A DNA stretch of 64,000 nt, from contig NZ_BNJG01000001.1 in assembly GCF_016587375.1 (NCBI RefSeq), forward strand, positions 1,364,001 through 1,428,000, written 5' to 3'. Origin of the DNA: Ktedonobacter robiniae. GTDB lineage: Bacteria > Chloroflexota > Ktedonobacteria > Ktedonobacterales > Ktedonobacteraceae. Both the position numbers and the translations under genes were made by a program. Below the pieces are notes generated by a model. That model made no database searches and was not told where the DNA came from. It saw only the letters and a program-made list of their open reading frames with translations. Each line of letters starts with the position of its first letter. Within the stretch, counting starts at the first letter, position 1. Of this stretch, positions 1 to 7,260 are shown piece after piece.

Positions 1-545
1 TCAATTTGGCGCTTAAAATCCCACAGGCCCAGGCGCTTGGTAATATGAATGAGCGTTCGCTTAGCATTCTGGACATCATCCAGCAATTTACCAGCCAAAG
101 TTTGATGTGTTGTATGCTCTTTTAATTCACAGAACGCCTGGTAATGCACAGCCAGGGCAATTAATAATGCGCCCAGATCAGGATAGGGTGGAATCAGCAG
201 ATTGGCAAGCTGCTCTTCCTCGATGTAGCGAGTGTAGAGGAGGGAGGACTTAAAATGAGCGCGTACCTTCTCCGCGCCAGGAAGCGTCACGTGGCTCAGC
301 AAGGTCTCGTCAGAGGAACGCAGATAGCCAGCGATGACTACGGGCTCGGGCAGACCCCAATCACGCAACTGATCGCCAACACTCCATGCATCATAGCGCA
401 CGTTAAATACATAGGCATAGGGTGGCTTTGGCTGCCCCTCTGCTTCGCGAACTACCATCGTGATGAAATCTCGCCACTCAGGCGAGATAGTGGTAGGCGT
501 AGGACGCCAGGGGGAGAGATCCAGGCTTGCGTATGTCTCGGTCAT
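1..545 (-). CDS. RelA/SpoT-like protein, N-terminal part (partial)
   Basis: Open frame of at least 181 codons starting at ATG 543-545 behind a purine-rich GGAAGAGAG box and running off the left edge, so only the N-terminus is visible. Residues ~125-181 follow the end of the HD hydrolase domain of long RelA/SpoT proteins: ALLIALAVHY lies where the family has its LADRLHN helix, and ITKRLGLWDFKRQI matches the family pattern aPLAxRLGIxxxKxELED. The first ~120 residues are not typical, and no HD dyad or ED pair is visible, so ppGpp hydrolase activity is doubtful. Any synthetase domain would lie outside the window. It is divergent from the sigma factor at 791 across a 245-bp AT-rich gap. The family call rests on a short similarity. 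Confidence 0.5.
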   Translation of the reverse strand, partial: MTETYASLDLSPWRPTPTTISPEWRDFITMVVREAEGQPKPPYAYVFNVRYDAWSVGDQLRDWGLPEPVVIAGYLRSSDETLLSHVTLPGAEKVRAHFKSSLLYTRYIEEEQLANLLIPPYPDLGALLIALAVHYQAFCELKEHTTHQTLAGKLLDDVQNAKRTLIHITKRLGLWDFKRQI

Positions 546-790
546 GTGCAGTACTCTCTTCCTTGCCGTATGCACGTAACACTTCTTTTCTACGAAGCCT
601 TCCTAAAAATATTACAATATGTACTATACCATAAATACTCTGCCTAAGGAAGCTTATAGTTCCCTTCATTTCACCTGGCCACAAAAATATTATAGCATAT
701 TACATTGATTTTTACGAATATATTGATCATAATATTAATAGCGATGATAAAAAGACAGTAAGCGTTTCCCAACTTCTTATGAGGTGATGC

Positions 791-1453
791 ATGCAAAACG
801 AGCAACCTCTCTTCTTATGTGATTCAAACGCTCCTGTAGATGTCATCCTCGTACAATTAGAACCGCGTATTCGTAGGCTGGTACATCGCCTCGCCAATCC
901 TGGCATGGCCGAATGTGAGTGTGATGAGATAGTCCAGGGCGTTCTCATTAAACTGGCTCGCCTGCTTCCACGTACGACTATTGAGCATCCCCAGGCATAC
1001 CTCCAACGCGCGGTAAAGAGCGAAATTATCGATCACTGTCGGCGACGCCAGCAGACATATCCTCTGCTGACGAACGACGAGGGAGAACCTCAAGGAGTAC
1101 CACTGCTAGCCCTTAGCCAGGGCATGGGTGATCCATTGTATGAGATACTCCAACGCATCGCCTTCGAAGAACTCCTTGATAAGCTCGTTGCGGCAATTCT
1201 TACGCTCCCTCCTGTACAGAAGAAGGCCGCCATCTGCCACTTTCGTGAACAAGTCGACGATTTGTCAGCTTTTGTCGAAGCCTTTAAGCGTCATAATGTC
1301 GATATCACCTATATTCACCCACCTGATACTCATATCGATCAGCAGCGCTTACGCGCCTCATACTATGTAGCACGCCTGGTTCTGGTAGAGAAACTTAAGG
1401 AAACCGCTATGTACGGAAAGACTGATCGCTACGCTATCGTTTCCGCTTCGTAG
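791..1453 (+). CDS. Atypical sigma-70 family (ECF-like) RNA polymerase sigma factor
   Basis: 220 residues, ATG preceded by GAGGTGATGC. Residues ~20-100 look like sigma region 2: a core-binding helix, then CDEIVQGVLIKLARLL in place of the usual DxAQDxFLRL, then YLQRAVKSEIIDHCRRRQ, the ECF signature ahead of the linker. A region 4-like segment begins at ~135 (AILTLPPVQKKAAICHF), but the helix-turn-helix that should follow is hard to see. Instead there is ~30 residues of unusual sequence before RASYYVARLVLVEKL. It may be a sigma factor with a divergent -35 recognition helix or a sigma-like protein. No anti-sigma factor is adjacent; the divergent neighbour is the RelA/SpoT-like gene. Confidence 0.65.
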   Translation: MQNEQPLFLCDSNAPVDVILVQLEPRIRRLVHRLANPGMAECECDEIVQGVLIKLARLLPRTTIEHPQAYLQRAVKSEIIDHCRRRQQTYPLLTNDEGEPQGVPLLALSQGMGDPLYEILQRIAFEELLDKLVAAILTLPPVQKKAAICHFREQVDDLSAFVEAFKRHNVDITYIHPPDTHIDQQRLRASYYVARLVLVEKLKETAMYGKTDRYAIVSAS

Positions 1454-1469
1454 ATCCTATTCTTCTGGA

Positions 1470-3071
1470 CTACACCATGGGCATGCGCTCAATGTGCAGT
1501 TCTTCCTGTTCATCGCGTGGTGAACGTCGACTCTGAATACGGCGCATGGCCAGCCCTATACGCCGTATTCCCTCCCTGATCTGCACTTCATCGCTTACGG
1601 CGTAGCTCAGGCGGATATACTGTCGTCCACCACCATCAATATGAAAAGGCTCTCCCAGGACAAACGCAACTCCCTCCTGGGCAGCCTCTCGTAAAAGCGT
1701 TCGTGCACGCATATCTCCCGGGAGGCGACACCAGAGATGGAAGCCGCCTCGCGGCAGCGTCACACGTGTTCCCGTCGGCCAATGCTCTTGAATCGCCTGA
1801 AACATGACATCGCGCTGCCGTTGATACTGCTGGCGCACCCTGGCCAGGTGAGGGTCCAGCATCTGGCGCTGGAGTATCTCTGATACCAGCCATTGTCCCA
1901 AGGCCGTCGTGTTCAGGTCAAAAATCTGTTTGTGGAGTGAGAGGCGTTCGATGAGGGGTTCTGGCGCCGCCAACCAGGCCACGCGCAAACCAGGAGCCAG
2001 GAGCTTTGAGTAGGTACTGAGGTAGAGCACATCTCCCCGTGTGTCCAGGGCCTTTAAGGGTTGGGGCGCTTCACCCTCAAAATAAATCTCGCCATAGGGA
2101 TCATCTTCGAGAATAGGAACCTGGTAACGTCGTGCCAGGGTCAACAGGCGTCGTCTGCGCGCAGGTGACATAATTACACCCGTAGGATTTTGAAAGGTTG
2201 GTAGCGTATAGATAAGACGCGGACTGCGACGAGCTAAGATGGCTTCCAGGAGATCCAGGCGCATCCCCTCATTATCAATTGGGACGCCAATGACCCTGGC
2301 ACCAAGCGCGCGAAAGGTCTGGATCGCGCCCAGGTAGGTAGGTACCTCCACTACCACCTCGTCGCCCGGATGCAGCAAGAAACGCCCCACAAGGCCAATC
2401 CCCTGCGTTGAGCCTGAGAGCACCAGGATATGTTGAAAATCAACGGGCACACCATGCTTACGCATCCGTTCAGCAATGCCACGCCTCAGGCTCTGTAAAC
2501 CTTCGACCGGGCAATACCCGAGCGCGTTCTGCCGCGCGGTGAGTAAATCATCCTGCACTATTTCGCGTAACAATTCAGCCGGAAGCAAACCCTCAGCAGG
2601 CGTGGCTGCCGCCAGGGAGATGACCTCTTGCTGATCTCCCAATGAGGTAATCTCGCTCATCAGGCGTGCATCATGTCCCAGGGCCAGTTCCTCTTCGGCG
2701 GAAAGGCTAAACAACCAGGAGGGCATATGCTGTTCAAATGGCTCATCATCCAATTCTCGTGCCAAATAGGTGCGCTTCACCAGCGTTCCCCGACCAACAT
2801 GCCCCTCGATCAAGCCCTCGCTCGCCAGCTCATTGTAAGCATTCATGACCGTTGTGCGATTGACATGCAGTTCTCGTGCCAGGGCGCGCTCGGTAGGGAG
2901 GCGCGTGCCCTCGGGAAGCTCACCACCCAGGATCGCATTGCGCAGGCGCTCGTAAATCTGGCGATAGAGTGGGACACCATTCGAGCGCTCAAGCTGAATC
3001 ATTACCGATACCGAAGCGGTAAACAGGGGCAACGGTGAATGCTCCTGTGGTTGCTCAAATTTATGGACCAT
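1470..3071 (-). CDS. MocR/PdxR-type regulator: GntR wHTH fused to aminotransferase fold
   Basis: 533 residues from the ATG at 3069-3071, which has a GAAGGGAAAAGACGC leader; the frame also allows TTG at 3101. Residues ~24-100 are a GntR-family winged helix (VPLYRQIYERLRNAILGG, LPTERALARELHVNRTTVM). Residues ~165-520 are a fold-type-I aminotransferase domain with the PLP lysine in STYSKLLAPGLRVAW and the cofactor-stacking region FQNPTG. MocR proteins bind DNA as dimers and sense amino-acid- or vitamin B6-related ligands; the ligand cannot be told here. No metabolic gene is adjacent, so the target may be unlinked or self. Length is normal for the family. Confidence 0.85.
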   Translation of the reverse strand: MVHKFEQPQEHSPLPLFTASVSVMIQLERSNGVPLYRQIYERLRNAILGGELPEGTRLPTERALARELHVNRTTVMNAYNELASEGLIEGHVGRGTLVKRTYLARELDDEPFEQHMPSWLFSLSAEEELALGHDARLMSEITSLGDQQEVISLAAATPAEGLLPAELLREIVQDDLLTARQNALGYCPVEGLQSLRRGIAERMRKHGVPVDFQHILVLSGSTQGIGLVGRFLLHPGDEVVVEVPTYLGAIQTFRALGARVIGVPIDNEGMRLDLLEAILARRSPRLIYTLPTFQNPTGVIMSPARRRRLLTLARRYQVPILEDDPYGEIYFEGEAPQPLKALDTRGDVLYLSTYSKLLAPGLRVAWLAAPEPLIERLSLHKQIFDLNTTALGQWLVSEILQRQMLDPHLARVRQQYQRQRDVMFQAIQEHWPTGTRVTLPRGGFHLWCRLPGDMRARTLLREAAQEGVAFVLGEPFHIDGGGRQYIRLSYAVSDEVQIREGIRRIGLAMRRIQSRRSPRDEQEELHIERMPMV

Positions 3072-3090
3072 GCGTCTTTTCCCTTCATTG

Positions 3091-3115
3091 GTTGACACCA
3101 ATCTCCCCTGTCAAC
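3091..3115. promoter_or_regulatory. Inverted repeat upstream of the MocR gene (candidate operator)
   Basis: GTTGACA and TGTCAAC are perfect 7-bp arms separated by 11 bp, directly upstream of the MocR start. The left-hand arm on the minus strand reads TTGACA and may also be the -35 element. Autoregulation by MocR is an inference from position. Confidence 0.35.
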
Positions 3116-3655
3116 AGACTATGCACACCTGCTTTCTTTTAACTATACCAGCCAATCGGGAACAATGCATAGGCCAATACCATCAAAAATAGAAGAGCCA
3201 ATCTTTGGTGTAAGCAATACACAAAGGGAGCAGCAGTACTGCCGCTTCCTTTGTGTATCATAGTCATCTGGCTAAGGCGATAGGAACCTTGTCTAGCCTT
3301 TAGAGATAACACTACCTAATAGCTGGGCTGAGACACCACTATTGTCAAACCTGTTCTCGACACCTATGAGGAACAGGAACGCCAAACGGGGAATGCTGAG
3401 GCACAAGCATGACGTTTCCGAGGAGCAAAGACATGCGAGCAGATACAAGTCCGGCCTGTATCCACTTTTTCTTGGCGCTACATCGACCGCGAAAGACTAT
3501 CTGCAACGCCCTGCTTTCTCTATCCGTATTCTCTATAGGCAAGAAAAAATCGCACATCGAAGCATACACAATGCTTAGAATACAAAATTGTCAGTAGCTG
3601 TATCAGCAACCTGCTATACGCCTAAAACGCCTTATAGTATGAAGGAGATATAAAA
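3116..3655. other. Intergenic region with a 15-bp hairpin, no gene seen
   Basis: About 540 bp between two divergent genes. The only clear structure is a hairpin with arms 3217-3231 and 3244-3258 (15 bp, one G-T mismatch) centred on AGTACT, terminator-like but not next to any gene end. Short frames here overlap one another on both strands and have no ribosome binding sites. The last 40 bp contain the leader of the next gene. Confidence 0.5.
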
Positions 3656-3916
3656 ATGTCAGGCAACCGCGGATGTTTATTCAATAGCTTATTGTTCCTC
3701 ATTATAGTTTTTATACCTCTCGTCGGCCATGTAATAGAAACAGTCATGGTACTGCAAGACGACCATTCGGCCCTTGGTATGCTAGGCTGGCTGCTCCTCA
3801 TTTGGCTGATTCCTTTCATTGGCCCACTACTCTACCTGCTGTTTGGTCAACGGCGTTCACGCGTCTACTTTGGCCAACCGAGCTACGTGCAGAACCCCTA
3901 CCAACAGCAAAGATAG
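3656..3916 (+). CDS. Small membrane protein with PLD-nuclease N-terminal (PLDc_N)-like domain
   Basis: 86 residues with a strong ribosome binding site (AAGGAGATATAAAA before ATG). Two hydrophobic helices: residues ~10-32 and ~42-65. The second ends in LIWLIPFIGPLLYLLFGQRR, the pattern of the PLDc_N domain (W-x-IPxxGPxxYlxfG). These domains are membrane anchors found alone or in front of cardiolipin synthases and other membrane proteins. The tail (residues 66-86) is polar and rich in Tyr/Gln/Pro. It is transcribed alone and followed at once by a strong terminator. Precise role unknown. Confidence 0.75.
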   Translation: MSGNRGCLFNSLLFLIIVFIPLVGHVIETVMVLQDDHSALGMLGWLLLIWLIPFIGPLLYLLFGQRRSRVYFGQPSYVQNPYQQQR

Positions 3917-3926
3917 ACCTACTAAC

Positions 3927-3979
3927 ACATACAACAAGAGGAGATACAGGTTCAACCTGTATCTCCTCTTGTTGTATGT
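3927..3979 (+). terminator. Terminator with a perfect 24-bp stem
   Basis: Arms 3927-3950 and 3956-3979 are perfectly complementary with a 5-nt loop, 10 nt past the stop codon of the PLDc_N-like gene. No T-run follows, but the stem is very long. Confidence 0.75.
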
Positions 3980-4127
3980 ATTAGCCCTTGATTTACGCGA
4001 ACTCTCGCCAAAACAGGAACAAATAGGCGTTCTGGTCCTCGATACCAAGAACCATGGTCTTAAATCATGCAACGTATTTGTACTCGCCAATCTACCCCGC
4101 GTAGCGCCTTACGTAGCGCTAGGCTAA
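3978..4127 (+). pseudogene. Possible remnant of a RadC/JAB-domain gene
   Basis: A short frame beginning in the distal arm of the preceding terminator reads LALDLRELSPKQEQIGVLVL followed by DTKNHGLKSCNVF, close to the RadC JAB core pattern (EqfxVLLLDTKNrVi...v..G.l). It stops just before the position of the metal-binding HNHPSGD motif, which is absent. A later frame ending near 4350 has VGRGRMI, loosely like the RadC C-terminus (DHxIvGrGrY). No start codon or ribosome binding site is seen. The best reading is a decayed radC-like fragment, but chance similarity is possible. Confidence 0.35.
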
Positions 4128-4346
4128 TATTTATGGGTGGCCTGATGCCAATCATCTGCGCCAGATTGTGCCTATACTTCTTCTTCCTCTGCTTTTGATA
4201 GGTGTTGGTGGTTGTCCTTTCCGCTCTGCCAGGTGCAGACGTAAACATGCTGTAAGGACACAATCCCTCGTGGCGAGACTTGCTCATGATACTGATCAAA
4301 AGGTTGGTAGGGGCCGTATGATACATATTTGTAATAGTGACCGCTT

Positions 4347-5027
4347 CTAGATCGCGACAAGTTCATCCTCTGCATTGATGATTGACGAGGTAATCATCAA
4401 TGCAGAGGATGAACTTGTCGCTTGAGATGTACACGCACACTGCTGAGTTGAGCACGCGCTCTTCTCCTGTTTTTGTGTTTGGCAACAGCCACAATGGGAG
4501 TAGTAATCAATGACGCGTCCCAAACGATCAAACTCGATATGACAGCAATCAAGTACCATCTGTTTCAGCTTTTCACGCGCTCGCTGCACCCGTGATTTGG
4601 CTCCTGAAAAGGAGAGGCCCAAACGCATTGCCAGTTCTTTCTGTGAGACGCCTTGCATCTCGGTCAACAAAAGCGCCTCTTGATAGTCATGGGGCAAGCA
4701 CGCAATCATGGCTGCGACCGACGCAGCCAACTGTGCCTGAAGATCTTCCTCTGGGATTTCATCGAGTGGCAGCATCTCCTCAGCATCCTCTAAGGGAATA
4801 TCTTGCCGCCCTTTGCGATAGTGATCGATAATCAGGTTGCGCGCAATCTGATACATCCAGCGTTCCAGTTTGTCGTGTTCGCGCAACGAGCCGATCTGCG
4901 TGTGCATCTTGAGGAAGACCTCCTGGAGCAGGTCTTCGGCCTGCTCCTCGGTTGCCACGCGTCGGCGGATAAAGCGATAAAGGGGGTCGTGCAGTGTCTG
5001 CCAGGCAGACTCAATCGTGTGAAACAT
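4347..5027 (-). CDS. sigZ: SigZ-type ECF sigma factor with Cys-rich C-terminal tail
   Basis: 226 residues from the ATG at 5025-5027, preceded by AGAGAAGGTACGAATTG; an upstream in-frame start would lack this. Region 2 (LYRFIRRRVATEEQAEDLLQ ... WMYQIARNLIIDHYRKGR) and region 4 (LPHDYQEALLLTEMQGVSQK, then GLSFSGAKSRVQRAREKLKQ) are intact. After region 4 comes a ~65-residue tail with DCCHIEFDRLG, then CGCC and further single Cys and CxC motifs. As far as I recall, a DCCHxxFD-like motif is seen in SigZ relatives; the density of Cys suggests redox or metal/metalloid sensing. The last ~23 codons are encoded by a 30-bp perfect inverted repeat. It heads the arsenic island, 41 bp downstream of a small Cys-tailed gene. 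Confidence 0.85.
   Translation of the reverse strand: MFHTIESAWQTLHDPLYRFIRRRVATEEQAEDLLQEVFLKMHTQIGSLREHDKLERWMYQIARNLIIDHYRKGRQDIPLEDAEEMLPLDEIPEEDLQAQLAASVAAMIACLPHDYQEALLLTEMQGVSQKELAMRLGLSFSGAKSRVQRAREKLKQMVLDCCHIEFDRLGRVIDYYSHCGCCQTQKQEKSACSTQQCACTSQATSSSSALMITSSIINAEDELVAI
4354..4421 (-). terminator. Perfect 30-bp inverted repeat at the sigZ 3' end
   Basis: Arms 4354-4383 and 4392-4421 match perfectly around an 8-nt loop. The sigZ frame reads through both arms and stops just after. It is probably the sigZ terminator. Confidence 0.7.
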
Positions 5028-5068
5028 CAATTCGTACCTTCTCTTCTGATGGAGATCGTCTGCCTGTA

Positions 5069-5416
5069 TTATGCACAGCACGTCAAGGGCTGGGAAGGGC
5101 AACATATCTGCGCTTTATGGTTCCTCGTTCCATCTGTGTCAAGGAGCAGCGAAACCCCATGCCTGAGCGTAGCCGAAACAAGGTCCATCCATGGGCTTTT
5201 TCTCCTGTCTGATCCCCTGGCCTCACGTGCGATATGGAGCTGATGTAGGTGGAGGCGAGCCTGTTCATAGTCCTGCTGACGCCAGTGCGCCAGTGATTCT
5301 TCTCGAAACATCCTCAATGCCCTTTCTGTTGTTGCAATCATTTCTACACGGGTAGACGGAGCACCATCAAAAAGGACGCATCTAAACGCGAAGCATTCTG
5401 GTCTAGCTTCAATCAT
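5069..5416 (-). CDS. Small uncharacterised protein ending in two CC pairs
   Basis: 115 residues if started at the ATG 5414-5416 (AATGAGGAT just upstream); a shorter start at 5341 is also possible, and the frame is open to 5584 without a convincing start. No recognised domain. The middle is helical and basic (ALRMFREESLAHWRQQDYEQ, LHLHQLHIAREARG), and the C-terminus is ICCPSQPLTCCA, two adjacent-Cys pairs in the last 11 residues. It lies 41 bp upstream of sigZ on the same strand, so co-transcription is likely. It could be a regulator partner of SigZ (anti-sigma-like) or a metalloid binder; both are guesses. Reality of the gene is supported by the tail shared with its neighbours. Confidence 0.5.
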   Translation of the reverse strand: MIEARPECFAFRCVLFDGAPSTRVEMIATTERALRMFREESLAHWRQQDYEQARLHLHQLHIAREARGSDRRKSPWMDLVSATLRHGVSLLLDTDGTRNHKAQICCPSQPLTCCA

Positions 5417-5567
5417 ATCCTCATTGTTTGCTGGCTTTATTGTCTGTACACCGAAATTGTGTGTGATTGCTGCGTCTTTTGGCGAAGCGTCACGTCTACC
5501 CAAATGAACATGCCAAAGGGCAGACACAGTTAAACATACGAAAAGAAAAACAAAGGAGCACGCCTTT

Positions 5568-5915
5568 ATGACCCAGGTCTCCAATTCGTCAAAACCAGCA
5601 ACCAGAGGTGGTTTTCAGCACGGCCTTCCCACCGTTTCCACCTTGCCAGTACAGCAGAGTGGGTGTTGTGGCACGACCAGTCAGTCCGCAGGAACAGGAT
5701 GTTGTGGGGAACCCCTATCCAGCCAGGCTGTCGTCGCCTCAGATGCCCAGGCAACCGGCGGGTGTTGCGGCACAACCAGTCAGTCCGCAGAAGCAGGGTG
5801 TTGCGGAGAACCTACGACGAACCAGTCCCTCGCCGCCGATTCACAGGCGGCAGGTGGGTGTTGTGGGGAACCCGTGAAAGGGTCTTCCCCTTCAGGGCAA
5901 CAGCGATGCTGCTAA
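5568..5915 (+). CDS. CCG-repeat protein with six vicinal cysteine pairs
   Basis: 115 residues, ATG behind AAAGGAGCACGCCTTT. Low-complexity and hydrophilic with six adjacent-Cys pairs (residues 33-34, 45-46, 66-67, 78-79, 98-99, 114-115) and no other Cys. The motif alternates GCCGTTSQSA and GCCGEP and is tandemly duplicated with a 33-residue (99-bp) period. No signal peptide. Vicinal Cys pairs are the known As(III)/Sb(III) ligands of the ArsD metallochaperone. The position upstream of an M28 peptidase (30-bp gap) and between sigZ and the arsenic operons suggests an arsenite or soft-metal buffer or chaperone. No named family is recognised; function is inference. Confidence 0.75.
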   Translation: MTQVSNSSKPATRGGFQHGLPTVSTLPVQQSGCCGTTSQSAGTGCCGEPLSSQAVVASDAQATGGCCGTTSQSAEAGCCGEPTTNQSLAADSQAAGGCCGEPVKGSSPSGQQRCC

Positions 5916-5945
5916 TAACACGAGGTAGGTAGAAGGAGAGACAGC

Positions 5946-7193
5946 ATGGTGATTGAGCAAGCCGCCCCGTCTGACCTTCTCGCGGCCCTCACCCTTCTCG
6001 ATCCAACGCGCATAATGGAGCACACACAGCAGTTGTGTGCTCCCGCTTTTGCAGGTCGACGGGTGGGCACGCAGGGGCATGCGGAGGCAACGGATTTTCT
6101 CGTGGAGCAGTGGAAGGCCCTGGAGTGGGAGACGACGACACAGGCCTTTCCGCTTTCGGCTCCAGTATTTGAACAGGCCGCCCCACTCCTGCTGGAACAG
6201 GTGACGTCTGAGGGTGAGGTGCTCCACACTTTTGTACAGCGTACAGAGTACTGTGAGCATCCACGATCCGCCTTTCAGCCGGAAATCGTAGCAGGGAGAG
6301 TTGTTGCGTTTTCGGAAGAGGGAGCTAGTAGCCGCTACCGGGGAGCGTGGGTAGCGCTCGATGCCGTGCCACAAGGGGCGGCATTCACGACGCTGGCCGA
6401 CGAGCTTGCGCTCCAAGGAGCGATTGGTCTGCTTACGCCTCTCTACATAACCGCTGATGGCTATCTGGTAAAACGTATCATTGCCCATGCACCCATTGCC
6501 CTTCCAGTACTCTCAGTTCGAGTGGACCTCCATGCGCAACTAGTGGGAACAAGGATACGCGCACGTGTTCCGGTCTTTGCGCACCAGACCCAGGGATACA
6601 ATGTTCTGGCACACCGTCCGGGAACCGATACGCTCCTAGCCAATGCACCACTGATCCTGGGGGCTCATTATGATGGCGTTGGCGATGATGTGGGAGGACC
6701 CCGCCTTCCAGGGGCCACAGATAACGCGGCTGCTGTCGCGGTCTTACTCGAACTCGCTCGGATCATCACGCAGGCTCGGCTCCAGTTCAGGCGCCCTCTC
6801 CTCTTTGTCGCCTTCGATGCGGAAGAAGTCGGGACGCAAGGGTCCTCTGTCCTGGCCGCTCAACTCAAAACACAGGGGAGCGCGCCGCTCATGCTCAACC
6901 TGGATGGGGCAGCCTGTCTCAATGACGCCGTCTGGGTTGAGCCAGGCTCGCAGACCGAACCTTTGCTCCAGGCCCTTGATCACGCCGGACGTTGGCTCGA
7001 TATCCCGCTCATCGTCGGCAACATTGCTTCGGACCAGCGGCAATTTACCCAGGCAGGCTTTCCTGCGGTGGGATTGAGTGTGGGAGCGGCACAGTTGCAT
7101 ACCCCTGGGGATACGATTGAGCGCGTCCAGCCAGAGGCTCTTCGCATCGCAGCGACCCTTCTCCTCGCCACCCTCTGGCAACTGGCGGCGTAA
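5946..7193 (+). CDS. M28-family zinc peptidase (cytoplasmic)
   Basis: 415 residues, ATG behind GAAGGAGAGACAGC. The co-catalytic zinc site is complete: LGAHYDG (His), GATDNAAAVA (bridging Asp), FDAEEVGTQGS (general base Glu and ligand Glu), a later Asp (MLNLDGA) and LHTPGDT (His). Residues ~80-200 hold a PA-like insertion, as in other M28 aminopeptidases. There is no signal peptide or lipobox, unlike most M28 enzymes, so it is probably intracellular. It follows the CC-repeat gene in one transcription unit. A role in the arsenic island is unclear: it could trim thiol peptides or be a passenger. Confidence 0.85.
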   Translation: MVIEQAAPSDLLAALTLLDPTRIMEHTQQLCAPAFAGRRVGTQGHAEATDFLVEQWKALEWETTTQAFPLSAPVFEQAAPLLLEQVTSEGEVLHTFVQRTEYCEHPRSAFQPEIVAGRVVAFSEEGASSRYRGAWVALDAVPQGAAFTTLADELALQGAIGLLTPLYITADGYLVKRIIAHAPIALPVLSVRVDLHAQLVGTRIRARVPVFAHQTQGYNVLAHRPGTDTLLANAPLILGAHYDGVGDDVGGPRLPGATDNAAAVAVLLELARIITQARLQFRRPLLFVAFDAEEVGTQGSSVLAAQLKTQGSAPLMLNLDGAACLNDAVWVEPGSQTEPLLQALDHAGRWLDIPLIVGNIASDQRQFTQAGFPAVGLSVGAAQLHTPGDTIERVQPEALRIAATLLLATLWQLAA

Positions 7194-7198
7194 GCGCT

Positions 7199-7254
7199 GA
7201 AAAGCGTGACCGTGTTAGCAGGTAGGCCCGCCTGCTAACACGGTCACGCTTTTC
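7199..7254. terminator. Shared bidirectional terminator, 24-bp perfect stem
   Basis: Arms 7199-7222 and 7231-7254, 8-nt loop, T-rich on the plus strand afterwards. It sits between the convergent M28 and MFS genes and can serve both. Confidence 0.8.
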
Positions 7255-7260
7255 CTTTTC

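Noticed and set aside
3320..3370. CTGGGCTGAGACACC resembles part of a TPP riboswitch
   Set aside because: Only the CTGAGA core matches; the second conserved arm and a thiamine gene are missing.
5892..6488. 198-codon minus-strand frame over the M28 peptidase gene
   Set aside because: The peptidase on the other strand has all zinc ligands; this frame has none of the features of a real gene.
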